NCBI GenBank assembly: GCA_009663005.1
Contig: VIGQ01001868.1
Location: forward strand, 30,001-42,925
DNA: 12,925 bases
Direction: 5' to 3'
Source: Actinidia chinensis
Lineage: Eukaryota > Streptophyta > Magnoliopsida > Ericales > Actinidiaceae
Under the pieces are notes generated by a model, which saw only the letters and a list, made by a program, of their open reading frames with translations, was not told the DNA's origin and searched no databases. How positions within the stretch are numbered: position 1 is the stretch's first letter; every line of letters starts with the position of its first letter. Below, piece by piece: positions 1 to 8,379 of the stretch. A program made the translations under genes and the position numbers.

Positions 1-532
1 AAACTCACAAACAACAATCCATCAGTATTATATAAAACTGAGTGCAATAGAAGGATTTAGAACATATCTAAATTATAATTTAAGACTTCACCGTGAACTA
101 GCTTAAGAAATCTAGACTACAAAGAACATTATGCAAATTACCAACAAAATAATAGAAAACATAAAAAACATGATCAAAATATGAAATTGAATTGAAATTA
201 CTCTTAATGTAACCATTAAAGAGCTTTCCATATAAGGAGAATTTGAAATCAAACAACAATTACTTACAAACCCTAACAATAAAAAAAAATGATTCTAAAG
301 AACAAATACAAGGATTAGAACACGAAACCTTGAGTTGAATATACCATTGTGTAGATAATCTTGCAACTAGAAAGAATCTTAAAACAAATCTCAAATCAGA
401 TTACAAACGAGATTCTCAAGAACTAGAAAGAGAATTTCTGAACTAAACTAACGACCTTTTGAAAACTAAGCAAATGATTAGAATTATCTAAAATACAACT
501 AATCCACCTATTTGTAAGTAGATTAACCCATC
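1..532. other. AT-rich stretch, no gene recognised
   Basis: No ORF, repeat array or family motif could be assigned. On the minus strand it follows directly after the probable LTR end at 533, but it does not begin with the initiator-tRNA-Met primer-binding site (TGGTATCAGAGC) expected after a 5' LTR of this type. It is therefore more likely flanking DNA, or a different old insertion, than the body of that element. Confidence 0.5.
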
Positions 533-2045
533 TGTTAGCTATAATGCAAACTATGAGGGGGTGAAATAAGTTTGCTACGATTAATGACTAATTAGACTTT
601 TTGTTAAAGATATATTAACAATGCACTCTTAGTCTAAGCAAATATATAAGCAATTTAAAAGAGTGAAAAAATTGATAATAGTTCGGCGAATCTCGGCCTA
701 CGTCTACTCTCCAAACTTCTCTTTGAAAATTCACTATCTTTAAGCTTGCGGATGTTTGATAACTTTTATAATCACTACAACACTTTTAGTCTTCAAGAGA
801 ATCCCTTTCTTGAAAATTTTACAATTACTTTATAGTAATCCTCTACAAAAGGAGTACTTGTTGAAGTATCTAAAGCTCACCAATTCTAAATGAAAGATGA
901 TTACAGTGAGGTTTTTCTATCTAATTTATCTTGCTCTCTTGATCTTGACAAATAAAGGTTCATATAATGACAAGGGATTGAAGTATTAAATACCAGTAAT
1001 ATAATTTTTAGGCACTTAATACTTCTATCAACACTCCCAAAGCTTGATTTATAAGCTCAAACTTTGAATAATTCGTTGCAGCATTTAATGCTTCTATTCT
1101 AGCTATTTTGATTGAATCTCAGCCGTTAGATCTTAATTTGAATGTGCAGGAATAAAGTTTTCAAATTTCGGTCGACATTTCAGTCAATTGAACGTCAACT
1201 TCGGTCGAGGTTCTTCTAACTTTCCAGAGAGCTATTATTTTTGATTGCTGAAGGTCTTGTTGACTTAGGTTAAGGATTTTGTAACTTTCGGTCGACCGAA
1301 TATCAACTTCGGTCGACATTGCTCTATTTTTCTAGTGAACCTTCTTTTCTTCATTTAAGTTCTCAGCTATCTTCGGTTGATTGAATCTCAACTTCGGTCG
1401 AGGTCTTGATCACCTTCAATCGACCGAATTTTAACTTTGGTTGAGATTGCATTTTTTTTCAATGAGCACTTTGGTTCTTATCTCAGCCTTTGTTTCACTT
1501 CGGTTGAGGTTCTTAAACTTTAGTTGACCAAAATGTAATTTCGGTTGATGTTGTTCTGCTTTTTCAGTGAGTACTTAGTTTAATTATTTTACCTTCTGTT
1601 CTACTTAGGTCGACAAGTTTAGTCAACCAAACTTGTGACAGTAGCAGTAGTTATATTGCATTTTTCATGGACAAAATCCGTTAACTATCCAAAGTGAGTT
1701 TAAGTGGCATTTGACTTTTCTATAACTTTTATTTACATAATTACTGTGAATATGACTTGTAGAGGGGTACGGATTACATTATGATCATGTGTAGATTTAT
1801 TTTAAGGCACTCTTATTTCTCTTCAGATAATTAACAATAGTCATGTGAATTATTAATTCAAGTTGTGTATCAATCCTATCCATGTTATGTTAATCTTTTA
1901 AAACCACTTGTCAAAGCAATGTTTTGAGTTTTAATTTAGTTAGTTTAACACATTGTGAATTGTTTGGCATTCTTTAATATGATTTTCCCCATAAGTTTGG
2001 AATCAATATTATTGTTAACAAAAGTATTATCATCAAAATTAAACA
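533..2045 (-). mobile_element. Probable Sirevirus-type (Ty1/copia) LTR, solo or 3' LTR
   Basis: On the minus strand the region near 2040-2025 reads TTTTGATGATAATAC, close to the TGTTTTGATGATAA start common in Sirevirus-like LTRs. Near 700-660 it contains GTAGACGTAGGCCGAGATT followed by CGAAC, resembling the conserved GGACGTAGG...CCGAAC block of the R region. It ends near 570-533 with TTCACCCCCTCATAGTTTGC and then GCTAACA, the usual terminal layout of such LTRs. The plus-strand left end starts TGTTAGC at 533; the right end near 2045 is not exact. Length is about 1.5 kb. No PBS follows, and no gag or pol is visible on either side. I found no clear 5-bp target duplication (left flank CCATC), so solo LTR versus truncated 3' LTR is open. 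The family call comes from remembered consensus features; the palindrome array inside supports it. Confidence 0.62.
1167..1631. repeat. Array of TTCGGTCGACCGAA palindromes inside the copia-type LTR
   Basis: The perfect 14-bp palindrome TTCGGTCGACCGAA is at 1287-1300. Degenerate copies or half-copies occur around 1167, 1198, 1305, 1371, 1393, 1413, 1434, 1498, 1523, 1540 and 1605. They often come as pairs: a palindrome, then a short spacer with TCAAC or TTAAC, then a half site TTCGGTCGA. Between pairs a conserved spacer with a T-run and CAGTGA or CAATGAGCACTT recurs near 1327, 1448 and 1560, so the array is a diverged tandem repeat of roughly 85-120 bp. Clusters of long palindromic motifs are described for Sirevirus LTRs and non-coding ends. 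Their function is not established. Confidence 0.8.
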
Positions 2046-3147
2046 TGTCTTTATTTTAACACGATCTAATACTATTACAACATTACACCCGTTATTAATG
2101 GAAAAATAGTCTTTTTACGCTTCCTCTTCTACTAATCTCTACTTGTATCACCTTTTATGAGGTACCGGTACAAAAGTCCATTGATCTTAGGGTATCGGTA
2201 TTGACAACATGACTATATCGATATCAGGTTGGTTCGGGTACCTTCATATTCCTGGTACCGGTACACATACTGGTACCTCCATATTCCTGGTACTGGTACA
2301 CATACTATTTTCTGCAACTCTTTTACATCTCTTGACTCTTCTTCTGTCTCTCTTGGCTTGGGACCTTTGTAAACCATCCCTTGAACATAATCGTCAAAAC
2401 AAATACTCTGTACATAATATCGTGATTAACCAAATAGTTAGACAATTAAACTAACCAGTTGAGGGACTTAAAACTTTCAAATGTATCTATATTATAAAAC
2501 ACAATTTATTTTGAATCTCAAATTTATCTCCCGCTATCTACGATTGAAATCCATTTGAGTTAATTCAATATATGAGATTTCATCTAATACTATTTATTTT
2601 CTCCCAGAACTATCACTTCCATCTTCTCAAAGGTTTGGGTCCCATATAGGTTATGACTCAATGACCAAAAAACGTTTAAAGATGGGCATATGTTTTATCC
2701 ATTGGATCATATTTTTAGTGGGATCCATACAAAAAAAAACTAAAATACTCATTTTTTTCTAACTCATTTATCTCAAACTAGCAATATTTTTCAAAATTAT
2801 TAGAACTTTTAATTTGTTCTCCATTTTATAGCAATATATCTCTTCATATATATATGCAATGTATCTCTTACCTGACATTTATATATTATCTGTCTTTTGG
2901 GTTGTAAAAGTTTAACGAGTATACTTAAGAGGTGATATTTTGTTTTTGAGTAGTACCCGTGGGCACAAGTAATTACTAGTAAAAATATAATATAACCACG
3001 GCTTTATTAAAACTTGTTTAAGATTCGTTCACTTAATAAATAAATCAAGCTCGTACATATAAATAGTTTTCATTGAATATATTATTGAAAAGAGAAATGA
3101 TATATAACAAAGATTAATCCTATTTTGTAATGTTCTCGGAATTTCAG
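2046..3147. other. AT-rich non-coding stretch between the LTR and the gene relic
   Basis: Apart from the GGTACCGGTACA cluster at 2161-2306, only simple AT-rich sequence is seen, including a short AT dinucleotide run near 2845. The right-hand part probably belongs to the intron before the ankyrin/PGG exon, because a splice-acceptor-like TTTCAG ends at 3147. No ankyrin repeat coding was found here. Confidence 0.5.
2161..2306. repeat. GGTACCGGTACA palindrome cluster with a 35-bp tandem duplication
   Basis: GGTACCGGTACA occurs at 2161-2172 and 2254-2265. Variants are GGTATCGGTA at 2190-2199 and GGTACTGGTACA at 2289-2300, with half sites GGTACC at about 2237 and 2272. A 26-bp block starting ATATTCCTGG is repeated at 2246-2271 and 2281-2306 with one substitution, a period of 35 bp. 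The core TACCGGTA is the same octamer as in the arrays at 7232-7432 and 10028-10124, but the flanking sequence differs. The host element could not be identified. Confidence 0.75.
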
Positions 3148-3535
3148 TTTGTCAAGAATTCCCTGCCGCTGCATTTTTTTCTCCACCGCAACAAAAAAGG
3201 CTACACTCCAGGTGACGTATTCACCGATACCCACAAGGACCTTGTGACGAGTGGCGGCAAGTGGCTGAATAACACCGCGCAGTCGTGCTTCGTCGTGGCC
3301 GGCGCTAATCGCGGTCGCGGGGGTGGCCTTCGCGCCCTGTGAGCGCTGTCCCTGGAGGTCTCAGCAGACAGTAGCGGCAACCGTCTTTGACGAACAAGTC
3401 TCCCCTTCGAACATCTTCTCCAACTGCAGCCGCAGGCCTCGTCCGCCTCTGCTCTCAGTCAACCGCCCTTGTCATTTTCTGGCAATCGTCACCTCTCTCG
3501 CTATCTCGCTACCACGCAGAAAAACTTCCGAAAAG
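3148..3535 (+). other. Penultimate exon remnant: linker, first membrane helix, PGG motif
   Basis: A pyrimidine-containing acceptor ending TTTCAG lies at 3142-3147 and a donor-like AAAAG/GTATTG at 3531-3540. The frame of FVKNSLPLHFF holds until CFVVA near 3300. One extra base then moves coding to ALIAVAGVAFA (3302-3334). Another shift gives AVPGG (about 3346-3360), another gives SADSSGN (3362-3382), another VFDEQVSPSNIF (3384-3419), another TALVIF (about 3463-3480), and another RYLATTQKNFRK to the exon end. The order and spacing match the family, so the sequence is homologous rather than a chance ORF. Confidence 0.83.
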
Positions 3536-3847
3536 GTATTGTGAAATTTTAAGTTGTTCAAAATTTTAATTTAGTAAGAACTTATTTTAAAATGGCATAT
3601 TACATAATGAAAGTTAAATTACGCTATAATTGTGCTTTTTTCATAAATTATATGCTTTTCACGTGTAGACCATAAAGTCATAAACACCACGCGCTCTACA
3701 TGATAAACCAAAGGGTGTTAAGATTGGTGGGGGTGGGATGGGTTGTATTTTCTATCATTTAGCCATATTAGGTATATTTTGTTTGTTTGTTTATACAGTT
3801 GCTTTGATTATTAAGTTTAATCAAATTTTCTACTTTTCTAGTTAAAC
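3536..3847. other. Left part of the intron, no feature beyond a G-rich patch
   Basis: AT-rich intronic sequence. A G-rich run, GGTGGGGGTGGGATGGG, lies at about 3727-3743 on the plus strand and could form a G-quadruplex. Nothing else was recognised. Confidence 0.45.
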
Positions 3848-4253
3848 GAGTTTGAAAATGAATTTTTTTTATCTAATTTAGAAAAATTTATGTTCACTAG
3901 TGACATAAATACACTATGTTTAAGTGTTCTTTTTTAAAAAAACTTATTTAATTTTTTCTTTAGTGAATTTTTTTTACTATTTGATTAAAATATATTTTAT
4001 GTTTTTTCGATTTTTGTCGGTGAGAGGAGTTCGAGAATGTAAAAATGTTCACTTAATTTAGGAAAAATTAAGTTCACTAATAAATAAACTAGTTTTACGT
4101 GATTTGTTTTTAAAAAAAATTATTTACTTTTGTCTTTAGTGATTTTTTTTTCCAAATTAAGTGAACATTTTTACATTTTTGAACTTCTTTCATCGAAAAA
4201 AATCAAAATAGCATAGATATATTTTAACCAAACAGTAAAAAAATTTTACTAAA
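3848..4253. repeat. Large fold-back (inverted plus direct repeat) in the relic's intron
   Basis: Arm 3959-4067 is the reverse complement of 4147-4253 at roughly 85% identity by eye, with a 79-nt loop. A perfect 24-bp block lies around 4035-4058 against 4155-4178 (it contains AATGTAAAAATGTTCACTTA). A diverged direct repeat is also present: 3848-3968 resembles 4028-4149, so the left arm and the loop are themselves related units about 180 bp apart. It is AT-rich and has no ORF. It may be a MITE or fold-back element inserted in the intron, or a local duplication-inversion. A transcript would form a hairpin of about 100 bp. Confidence 0.78.
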
Positions 4254-4513
4254 CACAAAATGACTCCAAAATTGAAGAACCGACGACATAAACCAAAAAA
4301 TAGCCATCCCAAGCACAACCTCTCCTACTCTTTTAATTCCCATTATTTTCGTACATATGTATGTTTTACATGCAATTTTATCTCTCGATATATACAAACA
4401 TATATATAGTGAGATATAACACGTGGTATGAGTTGTACGATTGTATCTTGGAGCTGTTGATTGTCTATCAATACTCACGTGGCTTATGTTTATTTAAAAA
4501 ATTTCCGTTATAG

Positions 4514-4760
4514 ATATTACCCCGGAGGCTCCTCTTCGGCTTGTCGGCAATCTTCGCTTCGATTTGTGCAATGCTGGTTTCATTCAGTGCCGGTCACTTT
4601 TTCGTGCTCAAGGACTCGCTGAAGTACATGGCGCTTCCGGTATAAACGCCGTGGACGCGTGTTTCCAGTGACGGTCTTTCGGATGGCTCAGTCCCCCACT
4701 CACATGACTTATAAAGGGCAAGTTGACGGGGCTTCCACAGCGTGGACATCGTATGGTTGA
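4514..4760 (+). other. Last exon remnant: final membrane helices of the PGG protein
   Basis: An AG at 4512-4513 (GTTATAG/ATATTACC) can serve as acceptor. LPRRLLFGLSAIFASICAML leads into SFSAGHFFVLKDSLKYMALP, a typical second hairpin of PGG proteins. A frameshift near 4640-4655 moves the match to VFPVTVFRMAQSP (about 4656-4695), corresponding to the family's CLPVT-type helix start. That frame runs to TGA at 4758-4760, where the family normally ends with a short basic tail. The original frame instead stops early at about 4709. Confidence 0.8.
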
Positions 4761-4914
4761 CTAGGAGTTTTTCTCGTTTTTATTTTTATTTTGTATACTT
4801 TTTTTTTTATCATATGTTGAAGTCAATAATAAGATGCGTGTTGTTTGAGATTTGGAGGTGGGTTTTGAGAAAATAACACAAAGCCCTCGTTTGATAAATG
4901 TGATAGAATTGATA

Positions 4915-4976
4915 GGATTAGTAATGAGGTGAAATTAGGATTTGGATTGATAATGAGGTATGGATTAATAATGAGG
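4915..4976. repeat. Three copies of a 15-bp GGATTRRTAATGAGG motif
   Basis: Copies are at 4915-4929 (GGATTAGTAATGAGG), 4944-4958 (GGATTGATAATGAGG) and 4962-4976 (GGATTAATAATGAGG). They are short imperfect repeats inside the left part of the MITE-like element, probably formed by slippage. Confidence 0.8.
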
Positions 4977-5029
4977 GTACTAGTCCGACCGGAGTGTTTT
5001 GGTTTGCACTGATTAGACAGTGGGATAGT

Positions 5030-5141
5030 AAATATCAAGGGTAATTGGTCAATAGTTCCAAATTTATGAAATTTTTTTCATGAATTCATAAAATTATAAA
5101 CTTACACTCTTTAATTACACATATACAAATATCAAGGGTAA
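5030..5141. repeat. 15-bp direct repeat flanking an 82-bp AT-rich insert
   Basis: AAATATCAAGGGTAA occurs exactly at 5030-5044 and 5127-5141. The 82 bp between them (5045-5126) are AT-rich and contain a small inverted repeat around TTTATGAAA...CATGAATTCATAA. A perfect 15-bp repeat could be a target duplication of a short insertion or a duplication from break repair. Confidence 0.75.
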
Positions 5142-5521
5142 AATAAATCATTTTTGAGGGCTCGGAGTAGGGGGGATTGTTAGTCCCACCCTCCCCTGGG
5201 AATTGCAACCACCCCATTTGGGGGATTTCGTACTCCGGTCGGACTATTAGTCCGGCCATCCCAAAGCCCGAAACCAAACACGAATTAGGGCCCCACCGAT
5301 TGAATAGTCCAATCCCCCTCCCTCCCATCCCGGTTATCAAACATGTGGCCAAAGATGTTGTTAAACGAGGTGCACTTTTTTAGCATTTAATCAATGAATG
5401 TATTCTGAATGTTTAAATTTTAGTTTTTATTTTTATTTTGGGAAAATTTTTCTTAACATTAACTTAATCATCACCTTTTTCACTTAAACCCCTAAAGTTT
5501 AAAACCCAGTAGGTTGATCCC

Positions 5522-5842
5522 TTTTAAGTTTAGTACTTGACACTTAACCCCCTCCATTAGGGTTCCGTCTGTCTTTTTGATGGGAATACACCATGTGACT
5601 TGCACATGATCATCTATGCAGCATTTTAGGTCGAAAATACCCTTTTCCTTTAGTTGACAACAAATAAAATAAGCAAGCAAGAAGATTTATAGATAAATGT
5701 ACAGATATGTTTATTGCATGGCAACAGCCATTAAGGACCGCATTGGAATACCCCCCCAAAATGTGATATTATTGCCCTCTCCCCCCATCCCTCTCTGTCC
5801 CGCTTTACTCCCCTCATATCTATCCTGCGTTACTTCCCTCCC
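5522..5842. repeat. 321-bp tandem duplication, copy 1
   Basis: It starts TTTTAAGTTTAGTACTTGAC and continues through CCATTAGGGTTCCGTCTGT, AATACACCATGTGAC, ACATGATCAT, TTTTAGTTGACA, GATTTATAGAT and GCAGCCATTA-like blocks, all present again exactly 321 bp later. It ends in a C/T-rich tail at about 5745-5842. Sequence of this kind, with 'ACTTAACCCCCTCCATTAGGG' and a CATGTGACTTGCACATGATC block, recurs in plant genomes. I think of MULE-like or LTR-derived repeats but cannot assign it. Related sequence begins earlier, near 5480. Confidence 0.85.
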
Positions 5843-6163
5843 TTTTATGTTTAGTAGTTGACACTTAAACTCCTTCCATTAGGGTTCCGTCTGTGTTTTT
5901 GATAGGAATACACCATGTGACATACACATGATCATTTATGCAACATTTTAGGTAGAAAATACTATTTTCTTTTAGTTGACAGTAAAGAAAATAAACAAAC
6001 AAAGATTTATAGATTACTGTACATATATGTTTAGTCGCAGCCATTAGAGGCCATTAAAGGACCCATCGAAGGCCCCCAATGGTCATATTGGCTCCCCCCC
6101 ACCCCCACCCCCGCTCTCTCCCCTTCCTCTCCTTCTCCTCTCTTCCCTCTCCCCCCTCGTCCT
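5843..6163. repeat. 321-bp tandem duplication, copy 2
   Basis: It starts TTTTATGTTTAGTAGTTGAC and follows copy 1 block by block at about 80-85% identity by eye. The C/T-rich tail has expanded into the pyrimidine tract that continues to 6232. The divergence suggests an old duplication. Confidence 0.82.
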
Positions 6164-6232
6164 CTCCCTCCTCCTCTCCTCTCACTCCTCCCTCTTTCCT
6201 CCCTCATCCTTTTCCCTTCTCTCTCTATCTAT
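6091..6232. repeat. Polypyrimidine tract with a G-quadruplex-capable minus strand
   Basis: About 140 bp are almost pure C and T on the plus strand. They begin with a C-run then ACCCCCACCCCC, so the minus strand carries four or more G-runs in about 30 nt. Mirror-type homopurine/homopyrimidine DNA of this kind can form triplex (H-DNA) or G-quadruplex structure. The proline/serine-rich ORF across it is a by-product of composition. Confidence 0.8.
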
Positions 6233-6240
6233 TGATCTCG

Positions 6241-6249
6241 CGCCAAACG
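6241..6249 (-). other. Remnant of a tRNA-Asp-type primer-binding site
   Basis: On the minus strand, just past the LTR end, the sequence reads CGTTTGGCGCG. Tat/Athila elements usually continue here as TTTGGCGCCGTTGCCGGGGA, complementary to the 3' end of tRNA-Asp. Only TTTGGCGC is kept; the sequence then becomes the AG-rich complement of the pyrimidine tract. A match of eight bases at the right place is suggestive, not proof. Confidence 0.5.
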
Positions 6250-7693
6250 TGCGCTAAGATAAACCCAAGAGAACGCCAGCGTGGTATTATACTCTGAAGT
6301 ATGAGGTCGATTCCACAAGGAGCTGGTGAGCAAGGCCGCAAGAACTAGAACTACCCTTTCAATCGCTCACAAAGGATGAACAAAATGCTTCTAAAAAAAA
6401 TAAAAATCTAATTATTTTTGGAAATAGTTTGATTATGTAAACTAACTAGCAAGTGAAAGTAAATGAATTGAAGAAACTTGATTGTAAATTAATGTGGAAA
6501 AGTCTCGGGATTGATCGTTCCAACCGATTTCGTTTCTTGGAATTCCAAAGGTGATGAGTTTATAACTCAAATCCTTCAACTTCGTCGTGAGTCTTGAATT
6601 TGGAACATTTAGCAATAAAATCCCTTGTTTTTTAAGAACTTTATTTTTTAGCTTCGAGAATGAATACCATTGATTCATGCAATACCTATACTAAGACTAG
6701 GCTCATGCATAAGCGTTGCCGAACATAATCAATCATCTAAGTTTTCAATAGTTTCTAGAACAATAAAGTTAAAGAATGATAAAAACTTAAGATTGAAATT
6801 TAAACCTAAAAATCTCATACCCCTTGTTCATCCAAGACCTTCAATCGATCTTTACAATCAACCCAAAGATTGGAGAGTTTAGCCACTCATTCCCATCTAT
6901 GAAAAACCTCGAAATACTTGAAATAGAAATATAAAAACACAATTTGAAATTGCAAACCCTAATTAAGAAGAACTTACAATCATAAATTAGGCAAAATGTG
7001 ATAGTGAAAAGATTTGAAAGATCAACCCATTTAATACACAAACCCAATTATTCTTCTCTTTCTCTCTCTACAATAACTCTAGAACTAAAATGGAGGCCAA
7101 ACCTAAAATGAAAGCTACTTTAGAATCTCAAAAAAGTTATTTAAACAGGCCCCCCAAAAATCCTAATGAAAGGATGAAACTACCCCTAAAAGTTGTGCAT
7201 AAAATCAATAGAAGTTCTGTTTTTAGCCTTCACTACCGGTAGTGCTGAATCAACTATTAGTAATTCTTCTGTTTCTGGAGCTGATTGGATGCCTGATCTA
7301 CCAGTAGTCTTGAATCCACTACCGGTAGGTCTTGAACCTTGATGAGCCTCTAGAATGTCCTGTATACCGGTAGTGCTGAATCAACTCCTGGAATGTGAAC
7401 TACCGGTAGTCTTCAGAACCACTATCGGTAGTAACTTGCTTGATTTTTCCAGGTCTCACTGTTAGGTTCCACATTGCCATTCCAGGTCTTCTTCTTGTCA
7501 TTTTTCTTTAACATAACCTCCACGACGTGCGCAAACATGGCTAGAAAGTCGTCTTTAATGTCAATATTCCTACACAACTCACAAAAATAACTTGCGAACA
7601 AAAATAGATTAAATCGAATGCTTTATCCTGTGCAAGTATACAAAAATAAGAGAAAATATATTGATTATATACAATATTATGTGTTAATTACAC
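6250..7693 (-). mobile_element. Ty3/gypsy (Tat/Athila-type) LTR, minus orientation (LTR A)
   Basis: On the minus strand it starts TGTAATTAACACATAATATT just after a polypurine tract and ends ...ATCTTAGCGCA before TTTGGCGC. Near the end it reads CTCCTTGTGGAATCGACCTC, which matches the CCCTGTGGATTCGACC-type block placed shortly before the 3' end of many Tat/Athila LTRs. Length is about 1.44 kb with TG...CA termini. The segment 6640-6880 is the reverse complement, diverged, of 12700-12925 (shared TTGATTATGTTCGG and ATTGCRTGAATCRATGG), showing a second LTR of a related family in the opposite orientation. A PPT on its upstream side makes this the 3' LTR of the minus-strand element; the PBS-like remnant on the other side is unexpected. 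Confidence 0.75.
7232..7432. repeat. ACTACCGGTAGT palindrome array in LTR A
   Basis: Six copies or near-copies of the 12-bp palindrome ACTACCGGTAGT lie near 7232, 7297, 7318, 7364, 7399 and 7421. Some are intact (7232-7243, 7399-7410) and some have one change (CTACCAGTAGT, ACTATCGGTAGT). The phrase ACCGGTAGTGCTGAATCAAC occurs twice, near 7235 and 7366, so part of the array grew by duplication. The same motif with related linkers recurs at 10028-10124. Confidence 0.85.
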
Positions 7694-7705
7694 ACCCCAA
7701 CTTGG
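7693..7705 (-). other. Polypurine tract next to LTR A
   Basis: On the minus strand CCAAGTTGGGGTG runs directly into the LTR start TGTAATTAAC. The phrase AAGTTGGGG just before TG is the usual PPT layout of Tat/Athila elements. It fixes the orientation of the element and identifies LTR A as a 3' LTR. Confidence 0.7.
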
Positions 7706-8379
7706 ACTTTGCTAATCCCTAATAAAAATCAACTTCTAACAACATTTCACATTAATCAGTGGAGGCGGGACTTATTAACTCAACAACTCTTCAATCGACT
7801 ATTTGATTCTAGAAATAATGCAAAACATTGAATATGCTCATACGCGAACTCATTCAAACTCTCGCAAGCGATCAATCATCAAAACACCATTGAGTAAGAT
7901 CATGCAATTGAATTATCTATCCAAACTTAGTTTCAAACTTCAAAAAAATTCCACGAAGATGTTCACGCTAATCATCTATATCACTCCCATATAAACAGGA
8001 GCCTCGTTGTACATTCGATCAAATTCACATGCTTGTTCAATAATAAAATGGCAAACACAAAAATGATTATCTATTGTTTAAGAGAGAACGAATAAACAAT
8101 AAACACGGCATAAACAAGATATAAAGATAACAATGTTCTTTTCATAGATAAAAGTATAATCGAATTAACAAGGACTTTGAAGCTTATATTGATCATGGTT
8201 AACAATAAAAAGGATTGGACAACTCAAAATGGATGTCGGTTTTCAATTTGTTCGGACACCATCCAAAGAACTGAATCCAACACCGCACGAGCAAACAACC
8301 AAAAAAGAAAGCAAAAAAAGACATAACAAAAACACTAAACAAACGAACATCTTATGACCACAACTAACGAGGCCACGGC
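7706..8379 (-). other. 3' non-coding spacer of the gypsy element
   Basis: This lies between the extra ORF's stop and the PPT. It is AT-rich, with no family-matching ORF in any frame and no repeat array. The 63-codon plus-strand ORF at 7803-7994 has no recognisable motif. It is read as the untranslated 3' part of the element. Confidence 0.55.

Larger units (their letters stand above)
3148..4760 (+). pseudogene. Ankyrin-repeat PGG-domain (ACD6-like) membrane protein, last two exons, frameshifted
   Basis: These are relics of the C-terminal part of a plant ankyrin-repeat protein with a PGG domain. Such proteins carry N-terminal ankyrin repeats and a C-terminal multi-span membrane region; ACD6-type members act in defence and salicylic-acid signalling. 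The first exon encodes LPLHFFLHRNKKGYTPGDVF, then HKDLVTSGGKWL, then a membrane stretch ALIAVAGVAFA and the signature AVPGG. The second encodes LPRRLLFGLSAIFA, then MLVSFSAGHFFVLKD and KYMALPVY. These match the order in intact family members, but only across several reading frames, with at least five frame changes and in-frame stops. The ankyrin repeats are absent from the window. Exons are GC-rich (runs such as GGTCGCGGGGGTGGCC), while the intron and flanks are strongly AT-rich. Domain identity is confident; loss of function is likely unless the indels are assembly errors. Confidence 0.86.
4885..5370. mobile_element. MITE-like non-autonomous DNA transposon, rearranged
   Basis: The ends share CCTCGTTT (4885-4892) and its reverse complement AAACGAGG (5363-5370). 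GTTTGATAA at 4889-4897 also matches the inverted TTATCAAAC at 5334-5342, so the right end looks duplicated or interrupted by about 20 bp. A perfect internal inverted repeat, AGTCCGACCGGAGT at 4982-4995, matches 5232-5245. The phrases 'CTCGTTTGATAA' and 'GACTATTAGTCC' resemble widespread plant MITEs that begin CCTCGTTTGATAAC. No convincing target-site duplication was found, so the superfamily is undetermined. No transposase is encoded; short ORFs here are chance. Confidence 0.55.

Noticed and set aside
1167..1631. CRISPR-like array from regularly recurring TCGGTCGAC motifs
   Set aside because: Repeats are short, degenerate, palindromic and irregularly spaced inside an LTR; the window is a plant nuclear genome, so a CRISPR array is not credible.
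2209..2454. 81-codon plus-strand ORF
   Set aside because: It is built mainly from the GGTACCGGTACA repeats, giving GTGTHTGTS-like text, and has no conserved domain; chance ORF.
4224..4478. 84-codon minus-strand ORF in the intron
   Set aside because: AT-rich and overlaps the fold-back arm; no domain and opposite to the relic gene.
5086..5383. Overlapping ORFs of 88 and 68 codons on opposite strands
   Set aside because: Both lie inside the MITE-like element and are read from the same inverted-repeat DNA; no domain seen.
6079..6297. Proline/serine-rich 72-codon ORF
   Set aside because: Translation of the pyrimidine tract; composition alone explains it.
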